Shown here piece by piece: positions 22,561 through 27,024 of a stretch of 27,024 nucleotides of DNA. This DNA is from Verrucomicrobiota bacterium (GTDB lineage: Bacteria > Verrucomicrobiota > Verrucomicrobiia > Chthoniobacterales > UBA10450): positions 1-27,024 of the forward strand of contig QHNB01000229.1 in assembly GCA_003217965.1 (NCBI GenBank), in the 5' to 3' direction. Position numbers and translations under genes: made by a program. Under the pieces are notes generated by a model, which was not told the DNA's origin, did not search any database, and saw nothing but the letters and a program-made list of their open reading frames with translations. Position 1 is the first letter of the stretch. Each line of letters opens with the position of its first letter.

Positions 22561-24357
22561 ATGGCTGTCGAGCGAACGCGCAATTTTTGCATCATCGCAC
22601 ACATCGATCATGGCAAGACGACTTTGTCCGATCGGCTGCTGGAACGCACTGGCACGATTCAGGAGCGCGAGAAACAGGATCAGCTGCTCGATTCCATGGA
22701 TCTTGAGCGGGAACGCGGTATTACTATCAAAGCGCATCCGGTAACGATGAATTACCGGGCGAAATCGGGAGAAGCCTATCGCCTGAACCTACTTGATACG
22801 CCCGGCCACGTCGATTTCGCCTACGAAGTCTCGCGATCACTGGCCGCATGCGAAGGGGCATTGCTAATTGTAGACGCAGCTCAAGGGGTCGAGGCGCAAA
22901 CGGTCGCGAATGTGCATCTGGCCCACAAGCAAGGACTCACCATTGTGCCCATCATCAATAAAATCGATTTGCCGAATGCCGATATTCCAGCGGTCAATCG
23001 TCAGCTGGAAGAGATTCTTGCCATTCCGGCTGAGGAAGCCATCCAAGCCAGTGCCAAAATGGGCATCGGGATCGACGAGATTTTGGAGGCGATTGTTGCG
23101 CGCATTCCGCCGCCGGAAAAGCCGTTAGACGAAGTCCTGCGCGCTCTCGTTTTCGATTCTGTGTTCGACGTTTATCGCGGGGTGGTCGGGTATGTGCGCG
23201 TGGTTTCCGGGAAAATGGAACCGGGCCAAGCCATCAAATTGATGAGCAATAATGCGCGTTACGAGATCAAGGAAGTAGGCGTGTTTACGCCCAAGATGCT
23301 TATCCAGCCAGGACTCGAAGCGGGCGATGTCGGTTATTTTATCGCCAATATCAAAAGCACGGCTGAGATGAAAATTGGCGACACGATTACAGATCAGCGC
23401 AATTCCGCGCACGAGCCGTTGCCCGGTTTTCAGGAGATTCACCCAATGGTCTTCAGCGGAATTTATCCGATCAATACGGGCGACTTCGAGCATCTGAAAA
23501 CCGCGATTGGCAAACTGCGGCTGAATGACGCCGCCTTCGTTTACACGCCGGAAAGTTCAGTCGCGCTTGGGTTCGGGTTTCGCTGCGGATTTCTCGGGCT
23601 TCTGCACATGGAGATTATCCAGGAACGATTGCGGCGGGAGTACAACATGGACATCATCGCCACGTCTCCGAGCGTCGTTTACGAAGTGATAACGACTCGG
23701 GGCGAGACGTTATTAATCGATAATCCGGCGCATCTTCCCGATCCGAGCCTGATCGAAGAAATTCGCGAGCCAATTGTAAAAGGCTATGTCCTTTGTCCCA
23801 ATGAAAGCATCGGCGACATCCTCCAGCTAATTTTGGAAAAGCGAGGGCAAATGGATCATACGGAAACGCTCGATGCGCGCCGCGTCATGTTGCATTGTGA
23901 ATTGCCGCTGAACGAGATTCTGGTCGATTTTAATGACAAGATTAAATCGATCACCCGCGGCTACGGCTCGATGGATTACGAGCATGCGGGATATCGGCCG
24001 GCAAAACTGGTGAAGCTCGATTTGCTGGTGAACGGCGAACCAGTCGATGCGTTTTCCACCATCGTGCACAAAGATCGGGCAGAGGGCAGGGGACGACAGC
24101 TGGCCGCAAAGTTGAAAGAAGTGATTCCGCGCCAACTCTATCAGGTCGCGATCCAGGCCGCTATAGGCGGGAAGATTATCGCGCGCGAAAGTGTCTCGGC
24201 CCTACGCAAAAACGTAACCGCGAAATGCTACGGTGGCGATATTACACGAAAGCGGAAATTGCTCGAGAAACAGAAAGAAGGAAAAAAGCGGATGAAAAGC
24301 ATCGGGCGGATCAATATTCCGCAAGAAGCCTTCATCGAGGTGTTGAAAGCCCAATAA
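22561..24357 (+). CDS. lepA: Elongation factor 4 (LepA)
   Basis: A ribosome-bound GTPase, 598 residues from the ATG at 22561, matching the usual length. G1 is AHIDHGKT (13-20), switch RGITIKA (52-58), G3 DTPGH (79-83), G4 NKID (133-136) and G5 QASAKMG. Domains II, III and V-like parts and the LepA-specific C-terminal domain ending RINIPQEAFIEVLKAQ are all intact; GFGFRCGFLGLLHMEI is a signature. EF4 back-translocates or remodels stalled ribosomes. An ATG at 22549 is also in frame; neither has a Shine-Dalgarno site. It is followed by a 562-base repeat island and then lepB, so the frequent lepA-lepB pairing is kept but spaced. Confidence 0.97.
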   Translation: MAVERTRNFCIIAHIDHGKTTLSDRLLERTGTIQEREKQDQLLDSMDLERERGITIKAHPVTMNYRAKSGEAYRLNLLDTPGHVDFAYEVSRSLAACEGALLIVDAAQGVEAQTVANVHLAHKQGLTIVPIINKIDLPNADIPAVNRQLEEILAIPAEEAIQASAKMGIGIDEILEAIVARIPPPEKPLDEVLRALVFDSVFDVYRGVVGYVRVVSGKMEPGQAIKLMSNNARYEIKEVGVFTPKMLIQPGLEAGDVGYFIANIKSTAEMKIGDTITDQRNSAHEPLPGFQEIHPMVFSGIYPINTGDFEHLKTAIGKLRLNDAAFVYTPESSVALGFGFRCGFLGLLHMEIIQERLRREYNMDIIATSPSVVYEVITTRGETLLIDNPAHLPDPSLIEEIREPIVKGYVLCPNESIGDILQLILEKRGQMDHTETLDARRVMLHCELPLNEILVDFNDKIKSITRGYGSMDYEHAGYRPAKLVKLDLLVNGEPVDAFSTIVHKDRAEGRGRQLAAKLKEVIPRQLYQVAIQAAIGGKIIARESVSALRKNVTAKCYGGDITRKRKLLEKQKEGKKRMKSIGRINIPQEAFIEVLKAQ

Positions 24358-24416
24358 AAGAATGCGGATTGCGGATCTCGGAAGGCGAAATGCAGAGCGC
24401 GGATGGGTAACCCCTT

Positions 24417-24530
24417 TGTCATGTTCGCCACGGCGAATCCGTCCGGTAGCGGTCGAAACGAAGCCGAGACATCTCGGCTATTTACTTGGCAGAAATAGTA
24501 AGAGATTCCTCGACTGCGCTCGGAATGACA
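24417..24530 (+). repeat. Composite palindromic element, copy 3 (complete, 114 bases)
   Basis: Type B unit 24417-24475 (TGTCATG; 29-base double palindrome at 24424-24452; then TCGAAACGAAGCCGAGACAT and CTC), a 26-base AT-richer spacer (24476-24501), inverted type A unit 24502-24530 (GAGATTCCTCGACTGCGCTC then GGAATGACA). The ends TGTCAT and ATGACA are inverted repeats. This is the cleanest copy in the window. Confidence 0.82.
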
Positions 24531-24548
24531 GAATAGAAAACTGGTAGG

Positions 24549-24569
24549 GGGCGGTTCACCGAACCGCCC
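24549..24569. repeat. Perfect 9-base-arm hairpin
   Basis: GGGCGGTTC (24549-24557) and GAACCGCCC (24561-24569) with loop ACC. No T run follows, so a rho-independent terminator is not supported. It lies just after the composite element. Confidence 0.65.
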
Positions 24570-24623
24570 GGGCGAGTCCGAGCCGGACTGGCAAGGTCAA
24601 TCCCCCACCTCAGGAAGGCTTTA

Positions 24624-24706
24624 GTGTCCGCTGTCCTGCTCGCGAACGCTTTCGGAGTCCTCAGCGGAATGGATTGATTCGCGCTCGGACAGCGCACGCT
24701 ACAGCA
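24624..24706 (+). repeat. Second repeat family, longest copy
   Basis: Bases 24624-24679 match the minus strand of 22170-22224, and bases 24687-24706 are identical to 15327-15346. The copy therefore joins two blocks that are seen separately elsewhere, which defines one repeat of about 83 bases. Confidence 0.7.
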
Positions 24707-24734
24707 CGCGCTGGTTATATCGCTCTGTCCTTTC

Positions 24735-24763
24735 TGTCATGTCGAGCCAAGCCGAGACATGTC
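24735..24763 (+). repeat. Lone type B unit without the nested insert
   Basis: TGTCATGTCGAGCCAAGCCG followed by AGACATGTC. The arms CATGTC (24738-24743) and GACATG (24756-24761) are perfect. It equals the type B halves of the composite elements with the 29-30-base inner palindromes removed, so it looks like an uninterrupted version of the unit. Confidence 0.75.
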
Positions 24764-24919
24764 ACGATATGACTGCCCTGACAGACAGTTAGCGACATCG
24801 TTCGAGAACATGCCTGACGGCACAACATTACATTGCGGCTGACACGGTCGAGCGTCAGAAAACCTCCCCGAAGCCCGATTGCGATTTGCAAACCGCGATG
24901 ATCGAGTAGCTTTCGGCCC

Positions 24920-26014
24920 GTGTTTCAGTCGCGCGAGATCAAGCACACCAGACTGTTGTTGCGCCATGCGGAGAAGTTTCTGCGCTACAAAAAGGATGTT
25001 CTCGACGCAAACAGGCGCGATTCACTGACCACGGACATGAACGAGCTGCGGACAGCACTAGCCGCCCGCGATCGCGAGCGCATCCGGACTTCCTCCGTAT
25101 CTCTCGATCAGAAGTTGCACAAGCTGTCGCCGCCGCATTGGGAAATGGGATGGCGGGAGAATTGCGAAGTGATTCTGGTGGCGATCGTGGTCGCGGTTGC
25201 AGTGCGATCCTATTTTATCCAGCCATTTAAGATCCCGACAGGCTCGATGCAGCCGACCCTCAACGGGATTATCGGGCATCCAACGAACGCGGCCGCGCCT
25301 AATATCGTGAAACAAATTGCCGAGTTCTTCGTGCTCGGTCGAAATTATATCAATGTCGTTGCTCAGCAGGACGAGCGAATCGAGCAGATTGCGCCGCAGA
25401 AATATTTATTCTTCTTTACCTGGTCGCGCATCATCACCGACCAAACGACGCATCTGGTCTATGCTCCGCCGGACACGCTGAAGCAGGATTTTCACGTCTT
25501 TCCGGGCAATCAGTACAAGCGCGGGGACGTGATTGCACGAGGTGCGGTTGATACTGGCGATCAAGTTTTCGTCGACAAGCTTTCCTACAACTTTATCAAG
25601 CCGCACCGAGGTAATGTATTTGTGTTTCGCACGACTCACATCGTGATGCTGATCCCAGAGGATCCGGAAACGGGCGCGCCATTCTTCATTAAACGGCTCG
25701 CGGGCACTCCGGGCGATACCCTCCGAATTGATCCTCCGCTCCTCTACATTAACGGAAAGCCGGCCGAAGGATATGGATTCCAGCGGGTCATGAGCGCAAA
25801 GTTTCCTTATCGCGGTTATTCCGTCGGCCGTGCCTACCTTGGATCACGCGATCAAAGCTTCACCGTGCCCCCAAACAGTTATTTCGCGATGGGGGACAAC
25901 AGTTACTCAAGTTATGACAGTCGCTACTGGGGACCTGTCCCAGAGGAAAATGTGGTGGGGCGCGGGCTCATGGTTTACTGGCCTTTTAATCGCCATTGGG
26001 GCTTGATTCGCTAG
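24920..26014 (+). CDS. lepB: Signal peptidase I
   Basis: Cleaves signal peptides of exported proteins at the outer face of the inner membrane. The 364-residue protein has a charged N-terminal region (1-80, helical TRLLLRHAEKFLRYKKDVL), one membrane helix (about 82-100), the catalytic Ser109 in KIPTGSMQPTL, the GDQVFVDKLSYNF box (213-225), the catalytic Lys258 in FFIKRLAGTPGD and a GDNSYSSYDSRYWGPV end box. Ser and Lys are about 149 residues apart against about 55 in E. coli, because about 95 residues are inserted between SMQPTL and GDQVF. The start is a GTG with no Shine-Dalgarno site; no better in-frame start is seen. The next gene follows after 6 bases. Confidence 0.95.
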   Translation: MFQSREIKHTRLLLRHAEKFLRYKKDVLDANRRDSLTTDMNELRTALAARDRERIRTSSVSLDQKLHKLSPPHWEMGWRENCEVILVAIVVAVAVRSYFIQPFKIPTGSMQPTLNGIIGHPTNAAAPNIVKQIAEFFVLGRNYINVVAQQDERIEQIAPQKYLFFFTWSRIITDQTTHLVYAPPDTLKQDFHVFPGNQYKRGDVIARGAVDTGDQVFVDKLSYNFIKPHRGNVFVFRTTHIVMLIPEDPETGAPFFIKRLAGTPGDTLRIDPPLLYINGKPAEGYGFQRVMSAKFPYRGYSVGRAYLGSRDQSFTVPPNSYFAMGDNSYSSYDSRYWGPVPEENVVGRGLMVYWPFNRHWGLIR

Positions 26015-26020
26015 CGCGTA

Positions 26021-27024
26021 ATGGCTGGCCTGTCGCGCGTATATCCGCTCGTCGGGCTCTTTGTCGGTTACCTGCTGGTGATGCTTGCCAACCCGATCCG
26101 ATTGGCGCTGCGCGATGGTTTCCGCTGCATTGCACGCTACGAGCGGGTCTGGCTTACCTTCGCGCTGCTCGGCTTTGTTTACTTCATTTTCCAATTCGCG
26201 ACTTTCACACCAATCCAAAGCACATCGGAAATCGATTTTGCGCAGATCATTTCGGTCCCGAGCTGGCAATGGCCGCGCGTCTCGGAAATTTGGGCGGAAG
26301 CAGTCCTGCCGGCAATAGAGAGCGTGGCCGGAATTTTCGACAATGCCACCACAACCTACCCCTTTTCGGTTGTCGCCGCGATTTTACTGCTGGGCAATTG
26401 GCGCGGTCTCCATGGCGCACTGTGGCGTGCTTTGCGCAAGCTCTACCGTTGGGGAAGCATTCCGATTTACCTGCTCTTGTTGATTAGCATGCTTGCTGCG
26501 CTGGCAAAGCCATTGGTATTTTGGAGACTGCCGGCCTGGAATAATGAATTCTCGACAGCCCACCTCCTAAAAATCTCCGCCTCGGTTGACGCCATTTCTT
26601 TCATTTTTGAGTACTTCGTCGGGGTCTACATTCAGGTCTATCTAATCACGGTCTGTCTCGCCTGGATCAAAGGGCTGAGTTTTCGCGAACGACCGCTCTT
26701 TGAATTCGCAGTGCGGCGGTTTAGCTATGTCCTAAGCTGGGCCGGCATCGTGGTCGCAGTCAGTATGCTGGTGTTGCGGCTGCCGCTGCTACTCGCTTAT
26801 TTCGTGAATGTGGCCGACGTGCTCGATTATTTGCCACTGCAACGGGTTTTTATGAGCGCGTTCGTTTTGATTTTTTGTTCGGTGCAGATTTCTCTCGTAT
26901 TGCACAACGAAAGTTTGAGTGAAGCGCTCCGCGCCCATCGACAGCTGCTCCGGCGCGACTTCAATCGGATCGCCTGGTTTTTTCTCATCTGCGCGCTCCA
27001 TTTTTTCTTGATTCTTGTTTTGGA
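26021..27024 (+). CDS. Multi-pass membrane protein, unknown function (cut by the window end)
   Basis: An ATG at 26021, six bases after the lepB stop, opens 334 codons that reach the window end without a stop. The product has about eight hydrophobic segments, including PLVGLFVGYLLVMLA (9-23), VWLTFALLGFVYFIFQF (43-59), SIPIYLLLLISMLAALA, SFIFEYFVGVYIQVYLITVCLAWI, GIVVAVSMLVLRLPLLLAYF and VLIFCSVQISLVL, separated by Arg-rich cytoplasmic loops (ERPLFEFAVRRF, RAHRQLLRRDF). No family recognised. Close spacing suggests cotranscription with lepB. Confidence 0.75.
   Translation, partial: MAGLSRVYPLVGLFVGYLLVMLANPIRLALRDGFRCIARYERVWLTFALLGFVYFIFQFATFTPIQSTSEIDFAQIISVPSWQWPRVSEIWAEAVLPAIESVAGIFDNATTTYPFSVVAAILLLGNWRGLHGALWRALRKLYRWGSIPIYLLLLISMLAALAKPLVFWRLPAWNNEFSTAHLLKISASVDAISFIFEYFVGVYIQVYLITVCLAWIKGLSFRERPLFEFAVRRFSYVLSWAGIVVAVSMLVLRLPLLLAYFVNVADVLDYLPLQRVFMSAFVLIFCSVQISLVLHNESLSEALRAHRQLLRRDFNRIAWFFLICALHFFLILVL

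Larger units (their letters stand above)
24358..24919. other. Repeat-rich intergenic region between lepA and lepB
   Basis: No credible gene. In order: a complete composite element (24417-24530), hairpin GGGCGGTTC/GAACCGCCC (24549-24557 with 24561-24569), hairpin AGTCCG/CGGACT (24575-24580 with 24584-24589), the second repeat family (24624-24706) and a lone type B unit (24735-24763). From 24764 to 24919 I see nothing recognisable except the presumed lepB leader. Short minus-strand frames here translate repeat DNA and were not called. Confidence 0.8.

Noticed and set aside
24549..24569. Rho-independent terminator for lepA
   Set aside because: The stem is good but there is no T run, and it lies about 190 bases past the stop within repeat DNA.
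24737..24967. 76-residue minus-strand frame between lepA and lepB
   Set aside because: It overlaps the lepB start and repeat DNA, with a composition typical of a chance frame.

Overview
The window looks like a chromosomal segment of a Gram-negative, moderately GC-rich bacterium. My best guess is a Verrucomicrobiota member (Chthoniobacterales-like soil lineage). The basis is the style of signal peptidase I (charged N-terminal extension, large internal insertion), a lipopolysaccharide-type glycosyltransferase/MsbA cluster, few recognisable Shine-Dalgarno sites, and intergenic DNA full of palindromic repeats. The phylum call is inference; no rRNA or other phylogenetic marker was compared. I see no phage, plasmid, insertion-sequence transposase, CRISPR array, tRNA or rRNA.

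Layout. 1-4.3 kb: end of a coiled-coil secreted protein, a small DUF3008 protein, threonyl-tRNA synthetase (thrS, no TGS domain), an exported L-isoaspartyl methyltransferase, a stand-alone cyclic-nucleotide-binding protein and an exported protein of unknown function. 4.3-8.1 kb: a family-39-type membrane glycosyltransferase with a damaged-looking 5' end, coupled to an SSAT-like N-acetyltransferase, then a GH15 glucoamylase/trehalase-type enzyme. 8.1-10.3 kb: two overlapping CNNM/CBS membrane proteins. 10.4-12.3 kb: a DUF309 protein and modBA of a molybdate transporter, with no modC beside them. 12.3-15.2 kb: a DUF255 thioredoxin-fold protein and a PHP-domain phosphoesterase.

15.7-21.0 kb is an envelope-glycan block: MsbA-like ABC exporter, GT9 heptosyltransferase-type enzyme and GT4 glycosyltransferase in one tight operon on the minus strand, with a WaaG-like GT4 diverging from it. 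Together these fit assembly of a lipooligosaccharide core and flipping of lipid A-core. 21.0-27.0 kb: STAS protein, HAD phosphatase, a small one-helix membrane protein, lepA (EF4), lepB (signal peptidase I) and a multi-pass membrane protein cut by the window end.

The most unusual content is intergenic. A 29-base imperfect palindrome occurs in two sequence types. These pair head-to-head, about 27 bases apart, into a 114-135-base element with TGTCAT...ATGACA ends, in three places (15379-15564, 22003-22137, 24417-24530). Single units lie at 2509-2537 and 24735-24763. The two types differ by paired compensatory changes in the stem. One type carries a nested 29-30-base double palindrome that is absent from a lone copy, and one element end supplies the start codon of the HAD gene. 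A second repeat family sits beside the paired elements.
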